Below, in pieces: positions 25,271 to 33,376 of a stretch of DNA of 64,000 nucleotides (position 1 is the stretch's first letter; each line of letters starts with the position of its first letter). A program made the translations under genes and the position numbers. Origin of the DNA: Nitrospira sp. (GTDB lineage Bacteria > Nitrospirota > Nitrospiria > Nitrospirales > Nitrospiraceae); contig SWDI01000002.1 of the NCBI GenBank assembly GCA_005116955.1, forward strand, positions 102,397-166,396, read 5' to 3'. Below the pieces are notes generated by a model. That model ran no database searches, was not told the origin of the DNA, and saw nothing but the letters and a program-made list of their open reading frames with translations.

Positions 25271-25540
25271 TTATTTTGAGATGGGAGGGGTTGCAGACTC
25301 GATAGTGGCGAGAATATTTGCCCTGGTTTCGGCATCGAACTCATAACCATAGAATCGGAGAAAGAGCCCTTTTCGAAGGGTCGCCACGCTCGCGTGAGGA
25401 TCTTGCTGTAATAGCGACGCCTCCACAAGTGCACGAGCTGTCTCGCGCATTGCACACCCCATGATCAATCGTTCTTCGCCGGTACGTGCTAGGAGCATGG
25501 CCCGAAACCGCTTGTCAATTTCTGGGGCGGTATCATTCAT
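25271..25540 (-). CDS. Small partner of the AbiEii-like nucleotidyltransferase
   Basis: The 89-residue protein is mainly helical (IDKRFRAMLLARTGEERLIMGCAM, ARALVEASLLQQDP) and has no membrane segment. Its ATG overlaps the stop of the upstream nucleotidyltransferase by four bases, so the two form a coupled pair. I do not recognise the family. By analogy with two-gene nucleotidyltransferase toxin-antitoxin systems it could be the partner, but gene order gives no proof. Confidence 0.65.
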   Translation of the reverse strand: MNDTAPEIDKRFRAMLLARTGEERLIMGCAMRETARALVEASLLQQDPHASVATLRKGLFLRFYGYEFDAETRANILATIESATPPISK

Positions 25541-26082
25541 GAATGGAGCTCACGATACAGTGCGGTCAGCTCTAAGCGATTGGCCCAGTGACTGAGATAG
25601 ACCGTGTCCAAGTCCTGCACGGACCGGAGCAAGTTCCGCACATCATCGAGTTGCATCTGCGAGCGACTCTCTCTTGCCCAGTCCAACTTTGACAAGATCA
25701 GATCCTCGGGAGCCACGATGGCCACCGATTGGCCGGCAAGAGTGATAGTCCGTCGCCGTGCGAACTCTTCACGCCGATAGTCGGTATCTTTCCGAACTAC
25801 GCAATCAACTTTGACCACCAACGTATTGTGAATCATGTTGAACATGGAACGGTTTCGGATGGCCTGCTGCACCATGTCTGGATCGATGTAGTACGTATCT
25901 TGAAAGAGACCGACGACACGATCGATATCGGCGTCCGACAGTTCAACCACCAGGTCGATGTCTCGCGTCATGCGAGGGGTGGCATAGAAGTTCGCTGCCA
26001 TAGAGCCGGTCACCATATAGAAAATACCGCTTGCCTGTAACCTCGCAGTCACGGACAGCAAAACATCGAGTTCATCACTCAC
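25537..26082 (-). CDS. AbiEii-like nucleotidyltransferase
   Basis: The 181-residue protein has a nucleotidyltransferase core: VTGSMAANFYATPRMTRDIDLVVEL contains the GS and DxD motifs, and VVKVDCVV the third acidic residue. APEDLILSKLDWARESRSQMQLDDVRNLL is typical of proteins annotated as AbiEii/AbiGii-like. In type IV toxin-antitoxin systems such enzymes transfer nucleotides to tRNA, and their antitoxin represses transcription. Here the second gene is a small non-DNA-binding protein, so a type IV assignment is uncertain. Confidence 0.75.
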   Translation of the reverse strand: MSDELDVLLSVTARLQASGIFYMVTGSMAANFYATPRMTRDIDLVVELSDADIDRVVGLFQDTYYIDPDMVQQAIRNRSMFNMIHNTLVVKVDCVVRKDTDYRREEFARRRTITLAGQSVAIVAPEDLILSKLDWARESRSQMQLDDVRNLLRSVQDLDTVYLSHWANRLELTALYRELHS

Positions 26083-26189
26083 AGATACGTCTCACTCTGT
26101 TTGCCAATCGAAATTGTCTTGATGTGAAGCTTACCCGTTTCCCTCCCATAAATCACGTTCTTCACTGGCGTGGCTCCTTCCGTCACCAC

Positions 26190-27503
26190 CTACTCGGCAA
26201 TAGACTTTATGGCTGATGCCGACTTCGTCTTCCCGACGTCGAGCAGGATGGCCACGAGCATGTCGCTCATGACGTTCACGCCGGAACGGGCGCGGGCAAT
26301 GATCCAATCCACAGTCATGATGAGGGGGATGGCGGCGAGGATGACCTGGTCTGGAAGTCCGGCAGCGGCAAGGACCAGGGGGAGCACGATCATACCCGCT
26401 TCGGGAATGCCGGCCACGCCGGCGCCGGCGATGATGGAGGCCACGACGATCACGATTTGCTTCGCGATCGGCAGGTCGTACCCGAGCGCGTGGGCGAGGA
26501 ACAGCGCCGCCATCGCTTCATAGAGGGTGATGCCGTCGTTGTTGAGGTTGGTGCCGACACAGGCCGCGAGGCGTGCCGATTGCGCCGAGACACCCATGCG
26601 TTCGAGACAGCGGAGCGTCAGGGGCACGGTGGCGAGGCTGCTGTTACAGGAGAGCCCCGTCATGATGGCATCGGCTCCCTGTCCGATGTACACCCTGGGT
26701 GATTTCTTCCCGATGATCCACGCCACCAGTGGGTAGTAGAGCAGCGCATGGATCGCCAGACCAAGGAGCATGGCGACGAGGAAGATCCAGAGCGTTGAGA
26801 AGACGCCGACTCCCGACCGGCCGACCACGCTTGCCACGACACCAAACACAGCAAACGGAATGACCATGATGACCCACCAGAGGATCCTCACGAGCCACCC
26901 ATAGACCCACTCAATCACCCAGGCGATGCGATCAAGGATTCCGCCGGCCTGACCACTCGTCGTTCTGGCCCACCGCAAGAGGAGCCCGATCCCGAGCGCC
27001 AGGAGCACGACGCCGATGATGTTATTACTCCCAAACGGATCAGCGATCGTCCGGGGAATATAAGCCATCAAGTCTTCGAGTGGATGCTCTGATGGGGTGA
27101 TGGCCGGCTTGATCACCGTGCCCGGTACCACATGAAGTAACTCCTCCACATGTCCTTGCCACGACTTTCCCGGCTGCCAGAGGTTCATGATGGTCAGCCC
27201 AATCACCATGGCCACGGAGACATTGACGAGGCAAATCGCGATGAGCTTCGCGCCCTGGCGCAGTGGTAAACTGGCACGGATCAGCGAATCCATAATTGCG
27301 AAGAAAATAAGCGGAACGGCAAGTGTCTTCAGCAGCCAGACCACCCACAGCCCAAGTTTTCCCAGTTGTTCATTGCGCAGCCCGTTGAAGTAGGGCTCCT
27401 GGCCAGAGACCACGCCAAGCGTTGTGCCACAGATCACGGCGACAAGCACCTGCGCATAGAGGGGAAACGGACTACGTCCTGACGTCTCGTGCATCGTGAT
27501 CAT
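26190..27503 (-). CDS. Dicarboxylate/amino-acid:cation symporter (DAACS family)
   Basis: The 437-residue membrane protein has the DAACS (GltP/DctA) architecture: about eight helices and two re-entrant loops. The first hairpin motif is GLSCNSSLATVPLTL (SSxxTLP class) and the binding-site motif is GTNLNNDGITLYEA (NMDGT class, here NNDGI). These proteins take up glutamate, aspartate or C4-dicarboxylates with Na+ or H+. The change from Thr to Ile in the NMDGT position may alter substrate choice. The start at 27503 is uncertain; an ATG three codons later is possible. Confidence 0.9.
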   Translation of the reverse strand: MITMHETSGRSPFPLYAQVLVAVICGTTLGVVSGQEPYFNGLRNEQLGKLGLWVVWLLKTLAVPLIFFAIMDSLIRASLPLRQGAKLIAICLVNVSVAMVIGLTIMNLWQPGKSWQGHVEELLHVVPGTVIKPAITPSEHPLEDLMAYIPRTIADPFGSNNIIGVVLLALGIGLLLRWARTTSGQAGGILDRIAWVIEWVYGWLVRILWWVIMVIPFAVFGVVASVVGRSGVGVFSTLWIFLVAMLLGLAIHALLYYPLVAWIIGKKSPRVYIGQGADAIMTGLSCNSSLATVPLTLRCLERMGVSAQSARLAACVGTNLNNDGITLYEAMAALFLAHALGYDLPIAKQIVIVVASIIAGAGVAGIPEAGMIVLPLVLAAAGLPDQVILAAIPLIMTVDWIIARARSGVNVMSDMLVAILLDVGKTKSASAIKSIAE

Positions 27504-27652
27504 GGGGACTGCGGCAGCTTACTCGGTTTCGTTCAAAGAAACCATGTCCGCCTTCACCTCCCTTACCGATTTCGTCCAGTTGCATCTCTATTTTTTGAGG
27601 CGTAGGTTTGTATGCTCGTCAGGTCTCAGGTGTATCTGAAACGGAGGATTCC

Positions 27653-28825
27653 ATGAATCGGTTTCGACTTATTGCTTCGACTGTCACGCTGTTGCTTTCG
27701 ATCACATCGATGGCATCGGCGGAACTGTTGGCGCTGGTCAACTATGAAAGTAAGCCTGGTCAAACGGTCAGGCGGGAAGGCATTGCCATCATGGAGATCG
27801 ATCCGAAGTCGGTAGACTTCGGAAAGATTCTCATGGATATTCCGCTACCCGCCGACTTCGTTGCCCACCATATTTTCTTCAACCGCGATCGGACCAAGGC
27901 CTATATCACATCATTGGGAAAAAGTGAGCTGTACGTGATCGATCTCACGCGCTTCCCCTACCGGCTGCGTACCATTGCCGTGCCAGACTGTCAGGTCGGG
28001 GAAGATCTGGTCGTCTCCGAAGACAACAAGACCTGGTATCTCACCTGCATGGGTTCGAGCAGCGTCATCATGGGCGACGCCGTCCAGGATCGCCCGATCA
28101 AGACCGTACGAGGATCGGACCCGACCGCGCAGATCCTCTATCCGCACGGGATTGCGATCCATAATGGGATCGATCGCGTGTTGGTCACCAGCACAGCCAA
28201 GCCCGACATGTCGGAGATGGGAGAGTCCGTCACGGTTCTGGAGGCGAGCACCGGCAAGGTCTTGTCCACGCACAAGGTATCCCTGAAGCCTTCTCCCTCG
28301 AAAGCCGCTCCCGTGGAAGTCATGTTTGCCCCGAATGCGAATCCCCCAGTCGTCCACATCACTAATATGATGGAAGGGACCCTGTGGGCCGGCCTGTGGG
28401 ATCCCAGCAGCAAATCGTTTTCGTTTACACAGGTCGACGATTTTGGACCACGGCAACAAGGAGTCCCGCTAGAGATGTTGTATAACGCGAAGGGCGACCG
28501 ACTCTACATCACCACCGCCAAACCAGGCTTCGTCAATCTCTACGATAACAGCAATCCGCGTCAGCCGAAGTTTCTCAAAGCCCTGCCCGCAGCGGAAGGC
28601 GCCCATCACACGGTGTTGTCGCCGGATGAACGGTACCTGTTCGTTCAGAACAGTCTTCTTAACCTGGAGGGCATGAGCGACGGGTCTATCACGGTCATCG
28701 ATTTGCAAGAAGACAAGGTGCTGGGGAGCATTGATACCCTGAAGGCCGCTGGGTTCAACCCCAACTGCATCATGCTGTTACCCAACCATTTTCAAAAGGG
28801 CGGGATACATGGGAGCATGCAGTGA
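27653..28825 (+). CDS. Periplasmic beta-propeller (YVTN-like) protein
   Basis: The 390-residue protein starts at the ATG at 27653, with GGAGG five bases upstream. A signal peptide (MNRFRLIASTVTLLLSITSMASA) is followed by repeats of the form KAYITSLGKSELYVIDLTR, RVLVTSTAK...VTVLEASTGKVL, DRLYITTAKPGFVNLYDNS and RYLFVQNSLL...ITVIDLQEDKVLGSI, which are YVTN-type beta-propeller blades. Such proteins bind ligands or partners outside the membrane. No catalytic motif is visible. It is a single gene, divergent from the symporter. Confidence 0.8.
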   Translation: MNRFRLIASTVTLLLSITSMASAELLALVNYESKPGQTVRREGIAIMEIDPKSVDFGKILMDIPLPADFVAHHIFFNRDRTKAYITSLGKSELYVIDLTRFPYRLRTIAVPDCQVGEDLVVSEDNKTWYLTCMGSSSVIMGDAVQDRPIKTVRGSDPTAQILYPHGIAIHNGIDRVLVTSTAKPDMSEMGESVTVLEASTGKVLSTHKVSLKPSPSKAAPVEVMFAPNANPPVVHITNMMEGTLWAGLWDPSSKSFSFTQVDDFGPRQQGVPLEMLYNAKGDRLYITTAKPGFVNLYDNSNPRQPKFLKALPAAEGAHHTVLSPDERYLFVQNSLLNLEGMSDGSITVIDLQEDKVLGSIDTLKAAGFNPNCIMLLPNHFQKGGIHGSMQ

Positions 28826-28898
28826 CCGCACTGTCAGCAAGGTTGTTCTGTTGTCAGCGGTTCCTTCCTGAGAGAAGGGAGGCAAGGGTAGCAGGCTG

Positions 28899-29177
28899 CT
28901 AGGTGGGGATGTCGCGTGTGCCGTCGTAGGACGTTCGGGATTGGAATGACAGTTTGACGACGTCGCCGTCGCGCACCGGTGAATCGTCCGACCCGATCTT
29001 CTTGTTGATGGTGATGAGCGCTTCTCGATTCTTGATATAGTGCAGCAATGGGCCCAGTTGTATGGGGTGTGCTTCTATCAGTTGTTTCACGGTCGTTGGA
29101 CCTATCACCTGGACCTCCAGCTCACTCTCTTCGACCACCGCACGGAGGGTCTGTCCAAAAATCCGCACCGACACCAT
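28899..29177 (-). CDS. ThiS/MoaD-like beta-grasp protein
   Basis: The 92-residue product from the ATG at 29175-29177 reads VSVRIFGQTLRAVVEE, TTVKQLIEAHP, ITINKKIGSDDSPVRDGDVVKLS. This is the beta-grasp pattern of ThiS and MoaD sulfur carriers. The C-terminal Gly-Gly needed for sulfur transfer is absent; the end is GTRDIPT. It may be a degenerate carrier or only a fold relative. A longer frame to 29252 exists but has no ribosome site. Confidence 0.55.
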   Translation of the reverse strand: MVSVRIFGQTLRAVVEESELEVQVIGPTTVKQLIEAHPIQLGPLLHYIKNREALITINKKIGSDDSPVRDGDVVKLSFQSRTSYDGTRDIPT

Positions 29178-29372
29178 CAGCGATTCACCAGTCCTCTCAT
29201 CCACATGATTCCCATCTTTGTGCGGGGCCACTATACACGATCTAGCCCGCACTATTCATGACGGTTCGTGACGAAACCGCCAAGACGCCAAGCGAGACGG
29301 GCACGCGGAGCCCTGAGAGACCGAGGCTTACTTGAAACAGTATGTTGAGGTCACGAGGGGCGAGCCTGTCCA

Positions 29373-29399
29373 CCTGGCCGTGAGACAACCACGGCCAGG
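29373..29399. terminator. Perfect 10-base hairpin downstream of the FAD/Fe-S dehydrogenase gene
   Basis: CCTGGCCGTG (29373-29382) and CACGGCCAGG (29390-29399) pair perfectly around AGACAAC. It lies about 70 bases past the end of the minus-strand dehydrogenase gene. There is no T run, so termination is likely but not certain. Confidence 0.5.
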
Positions 29400-29467
29400 C
29401 TTGTCACCGCGGCGTATCGGCGGTTGTAGTAGAAGCGTTCATGAATAATGCGGGCTTGGAGCGTGAC

Positions 29468-32305
29468 TCAGCTTTTCTCGCACTCGGCCGCTCGATAAGC
29501 CTCTTGAAGCAGTTGGGCGACGTGTTTGACCTCCACGGCTTCGTCTAATCCGTTTTTGAGCTGAATCATGCAGGCTGGACAACTGGTCGCGACCACGTTT
29601 GCGCCGCTCTGATTGATGGCACGGGCTTTTCGCTCAAAGATCTTCTTCGACGTGTCATAGTCTTTGACGATGTAGGTGCCTGCGCCTCCGGCGCAACGAT
29701 CGGCGTCCTGCATCTCGACGAAATTGACCCCAGGCAATGAGGACAGGACTTGTCTCGGTTCCTTGGTCACCCCGGCTGCCCGCAGATGGCAGGATGAATG
29801 GTAGGTGACGCGTTTCGTGGTTCCTCCAGTCTTGGCCATCGGAGGGTGCTCCGAGGAGCGAGCGACGAATTCTGAAATATGCACGACCTTCTTGGCCAAC
29901 GATTCGGCCTGCTGCCGGTCCTCTCCTTCCGGGAACAGCGTGGGATAGTCTTTCAGCATCAGGGTGCAGGAGGCACAACCGGTCACAATAGTTTCGTAGG
30001 GTGCGAATGACCGGAGATTGAATCGGGCTCCATCACGCACCAGATCGACATGCCCATAGGTTTGAATTGGGGTTCCTGAACAACGTTGCGGAGGCAAGGC
30101 CGGCTCTACCCCATGCTTCTTCAAGACCTCGATCACGGCGTCACCGACTCCATCATCAAAATAGTTGGCCGCACAACCGTGGAAGTAGGCGACGGTTCTC
30201 GTTGGCAACTCCTCTATTTCTCTCGTGGCCAAATGCGCATATCGCTCGCGCAAGTGGCGTCGAGCCAGTTTCGGTAACACAAGATCATGTGGCAAACGAG
30301 CGGTTGGAGCCAATGCCTTCATGATCGGCCCGGTGATTCGTTCCACCAGCTTCCTCACAAATGGACGGTTCCACAGTCGTTGTGTGCTCGCCAGCACGTG
30401 CATGAATGCGTCAAAGTGGAATCCTTTTGCTTGCTGTCGAAATATCCAGCCTGCCAACCGGTTGGGATGTTCTGCCCGCTTCTGAAGAATCAGGTCTGAC
30501 ACATCCACGCCGGCGGGACAGATTGTCCGGCACGATTTGCAGTTGAGGCAGGCCTCTACCACGCGTTTTGAATTGAGATAGCTGTAGTCATTCGCCGTGA
30601 CAATTTCAAACCAGCCGCGCGCACTCATATCCTCGGACTGAAAGACGTCATACACCGGACAGACCGAATTGCACTTCGCGCAGGTGGCGCAGGATTTTGC
30701 GAGTCTGGTGTAGTCGATGTGGTCAGTAAACGACGCGTCGCTCAGCTTGATCCCTGGGTTCAGAATGTTGTCCGGATCGAACGCTTTCTTGACCTGCACA
30801 AAAAGGCCGTAAAGTTCATCCCCGAACATGCGCTTGACGAACTCGGCTCGGATGCGACCGTCGCCATGCTCGCCGCAAATCGATCCGCCAAACCGATTCA
30901 ACACCGTTGAATGCACGTCCTGATAGGCCTGCACCATTTTTTCAAAATCGCCACGATCGTTCACATCCAACAATGGGACGATGTGCGCGTTCCCGTTTCC
31001 AATATGGCCGAAGATGGCCACCGGGACCTGCTGGCCTCCAAAGAAGTCCTCGAGATAGTGGATCAACTCGCTGATGCGCTCAGCTGGCACGACCACATCG
31101 TCGACAAAATTGATCGGTTTCTTCTTCGGGTCAAAGCGATAGAGGGTCGGATACAACGCCTTGCGTGCCTTCCACAGTTGTTCCCTTCGTTCAGCATCGA
31201 ATGCGAGTGTGGGTTCCGAGGCCAGCTTGTAGGGCCGACAGATGGCACGAAGGGCATCGGCCTGCGCTTGGAGATCGACCTCAATCGAATCGGTATCCAA
31301 TTCAAGCAAGAGGGTGGCTGCCGCATCAGCGGGAATGCCATGCTTTGCCCGCCCGATTAAGTTGAGCGTATTGGCATCCATGACCTCCAAGGCGCTTGGC
31401 TGGAGCGTCAGGATCTGCGGCACCGCGTGACCCACGTCTTCCAAGTGTTTGAAATGCAGCAGCGCCGTCAATGTGGACGTCGGTCTGTTCACCAGCCTCA
31501 ACGTCGCTTCACTCATGATACCCAATGTTCCTTCGCTGCCGACGAACAATTTGGGTAAGTCCAAAACTCCCTGTGCCAGTCCATCGGCCACTCCGAAGAG
31601 ATTGTACCCGCAGCTATTCTTGCTGACGGTCGGTCGCTTCGCGGCGATGAGGTCAGCGTGGGCCTGCGTCAGCACCAGCACATCGCGCAGGGCCGGCACC
31701 ATCGTCAACACACGTTCAAGCGTTGGATTAGTCAGCGGATAGGCTCGCGCCTCGATCCAGGAGGATGAGGTGAGACACAACCGGAGGCTCCGCACATTGT
31801 CTTTGACCGAGCCGTAGCGAAGTGTATGGGGGCCTGAAGAATTGTTCGCGACCATGCCGCCCAGTTTGCACATGTCGCCGCTTGAAGGGTCTGGCCCAAA
31901 CATCAGTCCGCGAGCACTGAGCTGTTTGTTCAATTCTGCCAGGACGATTCCCGGTTGGACTCGCGCCCACTGTTCCTCTTGATTCACCTCAAGGATTCGA
32001 TTGAGATGTGAGACGTCAAGGATGATCCCTGAACCGATCGCGGAACCAGTGAGATTGGTACCGGCTGCCCGAGGGGTCAGCGGAATGCCTCGCGACCTGG
32101 CATAGCCGATGGTCGCGGCAATGTCATCTTCCGACTCAACCAGGACGACTGCCTGTGGAGGAATGCGATAGATGCTGGCGTCCACCGCATAGGCGGTGAG
32201 CGTCGGTCCATCGTCTTTGACTTTTTCCGAGCCTAGCAGGGTGCGAAGGTCATTCCCAATCGCACGAGATTTCGTCGGTTGGATCAATGGAGAAGTGGTG
32301 GCCAT
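29468..32305 (-). CDS. FAD-binding and 4Fe-4S 2-hydroxyacid dehydrogenase (GlcD-GlcF-like fusion)
   Basis: The 945-residue protein joins a GlcD-like flavoprotein to a GlcF-like iron-sulfur protein. The N-terminal FAD domain has PRAAGTNLTGSAIGSG, followed by the FAD-oxidase C-terminal domain. Two 4Fe-4S motifs come next (CATCAKCNSVCP and CLNCKSCRTICP), and then two cysteine-rich CCG domains (HGCAANYF, TGCASC, SSCH and CPACM). Such fusions oxidise D-lactate, glycolate or D-2-hydroxyglutarate (E. coli YdiJ) and pass electrons to the respiratory chain. The substrate cannot be read here. I took the ATG at 32305; a GTG at 32344 is possible. It is divergent from an NAD-dependent 2-hydroxyacid dehydrogenase. 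Confidence 0.9.
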   Translation of the reverse strand: MATTSPLIQPTKSRAIGNDLRTLLGSEKVKDDGPTLTAYAVDASIYRIPPQAVVLVESEDDIAATIGYARSRGIPLTPRAAGTNLTGSAIGSGIILDVSHLNRILEVNQEEQWARVQPGIVLAELNKQLSARGLMFGPDPSSGDMCKLGGMVANNSSGPHTLRYGSVKDNVRSLRLCLTSSSWIEARAYPLTNPTLERVLTMVPALRDVLVLTQAHADLIAAKRPTVSKNSCGYNLFGVADGLAQGVLDLPKLFVGSEGTLGIMSEATLRLVNRPTSTLTALLHFKHLEDVGHAVPQILTLQPSALEVMDANTLNLIGRAKHGIPADAAATLLLELDTDSIEVDLQAQADALRAICRPYKLASEPTLAFDAERREQLWKARKALYPTLYRFDPKKKPINFVDDVVVPAERISELIHYLEDFFGGQQVPVAIFGHIGNGNAHIVPLLDVNDRGDFEKMVQAYQDVHSTVLNRFGGSICGEHGDGRIRAEFVKRMFGDELYGLFVQVKKAFDPDNILNPGIKLSDASFTDHIDYTRLAKSCATCAKCNSVCPVYDVFQSEDMSARGWFEIVTANDYSYLNSKRVVEACLNCKSCRTICPAGVDVSDLILQKRAEHPNRLAGWIFRQQAKGFHFDAFMHVLASTQRLWNRPFVRKLVERITGPIMKALAPTARLPHDLVLPKLARRHLRERYAHLATREIEELPTRTVAYFHGCAANYFDDGVGDAVIEVLKKHGVEPALPPQRCSGTPIQTYGHVDLVRDGARFNLRSFAPYETIVTGCASCTLMLKDYPTLFPEGEDRQQAESLAKKVVHISEFVARSSEHPPMAKTGGTTKRVTYHSSCHLRAAGVTKEPRQVLSSLPGVNFVEMQDADRCAGGAGTYIVKDYDTSKKIFERKARAINQSGANVVATSCPACMIQLKNGLDEAVEVKHVAQLLQEAYRAAECEKS

Positions 32306-32353
32306 GGATCGTGATGTCTCCAACTTAGTGAATTCTTTAGACACCCTCTGTCG

Positions 32354-32382
32354 TTGTCCTTGTGTTCCATTTCTCCTACAAT
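32354..32382 (+). promoter_or_regulatory. Sigma-70-like promoter of the 2-hydroxyacid dehydrogenase
   Basis: TTGTCC (32354-32359) and TACAAT (32377-32382) are 17 bases apart. The start point would fall near 32389-32391, so the ATG at 32393 would be nearly leaderless; no ribosome site is visible before it. Confidence 0.5.
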
Positions 32383-32392
32383 GGATCGCTCA

Positions 32393-33349
32393 ATGGATCG
32401 CCCGACCTTATATATCACCCGCCAGTTACCACAGCCAGTGTTGGACGCAATTCCGCGATACTACCACGTGTTTGCCACACCAGCGGATCGGCCACCAACG
32501 CTGGAGGAACTTCATCAAGGTGTTGCACAAGCGGATGCCGTGATTTGCACACTGACCGATCGCATCGACGACTCGGTATTGTCCCATGCCACAAGGCTGA
32601 AAATCATCGCCAACTACGCAGTCGGCTACAACAACATCGACGTGCCTGCCGCGACCCAACGTGGTATCACCATTTCCAATACCCCGGACGTGCTCACCGA
32701 TGCTACTGCCGATTTGACGTGGGCGGTGTTGCTGGCGCTGGCACGGCATATCGTGAAGGGAGACACCTGGATCCGAGCCGGCGACTGGCCTGGCTGGACG
32801 CCAACCCAACTGTTGGGCGCCGATGTCTCTGGCAAGACGCTGGGCATTGTTGGCATGGGGCGCATTGGCCAGGCTGTTGCGCGACGAGCGTCCGGATTTC
32901 GGATGTCCGTGATCTATGCAGGCCGTCATCGCGTCCCTGCCCCATCGGGTATCATGTGGGAATGGCAACCCCTTGATGCGGTCCTTGCGAAATCCGATTT
33001 TCTTTCGCTCCACGTCCCTCTCACCGATACGACTCGTCACCTGATCGGCCGACGCGAGCTGACCCTGATGAAATCAACCGCCTACCTGATCAACACCTCC
33101 CGTGGACCAGTGATTGATGAGGTGGCGTTAGTGTCGGCGCTTGAGGCACAAACGATCGCGGGCGCTGGGCTGGATGTCTACGAACATGAACCGATGGTTT
33201 CTGCTGGTTTGAGAGCTCTGCCGAATGTAGTTCTTCTTCCTCACCTCGGATCGGCTACACTTGAGACGCGTGTACGTATGGGGCTCATCTGCCTCGATAA
33301 CATTGCAGCCGTATTGGGAGGATGCCAGGCACCGAATCGAGTGAATTGA
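32393..33349 (+). CDS. D-isomer-specific 2-hydroxyacid dehydrogenase (glyoxylate/hydroxypyruvate reductase type)
   Basis: The 318-residue protein has the family's N-terminal TLYITRQLPQPVLDAI, the Rossmann motif GIVGMGRIGQAVARRA, the catalytic Arg in NTSRGPVID, a Glu in DVYEHEP and the catalytic His in LPHLGSAT. It reduces glyoxylate or hydroxypyruvate, or oxidises D-glycerate, with NAD(P)H. ATG codons at 32381 and 32393 are both possible; the latter fits family length and the promoter. It faces the FAD/Fe-S dehydrogenase, so the two may act on the same 2-hydroxyacid pool. Confidence 0.9.
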   Translation: MDRPTLYITRQLPQPVLDAIPRYYHVFATPADRPPTLEELHQGVAQADAVICTLTDRIDDSVLSHATRLKIIANYAVGYNNIDVPAATQRGITISNTPDVLTDATADLTWAVLLALARHIVKGDTWIRAGDWPGWTPTQLLGADVSGKTLGIVGMGRIGQAVARRASGFRMSVIYAGRHRVPAPSGIMWEWQPLDAVLAKSDFLSLHVPLTDTTRHLIGRRELTLMKSTAYLINTSRGPVIDEVALVSALEAQTIAGAGLDVYEHEPMVSAGLRALPNVVLLPHLGSATLETRVRMGLICLDNIAAVLGGCQAPNRVN

Positions 33350-33376
33350 GGTGGGATTGAGAACGAGGATTGGACC

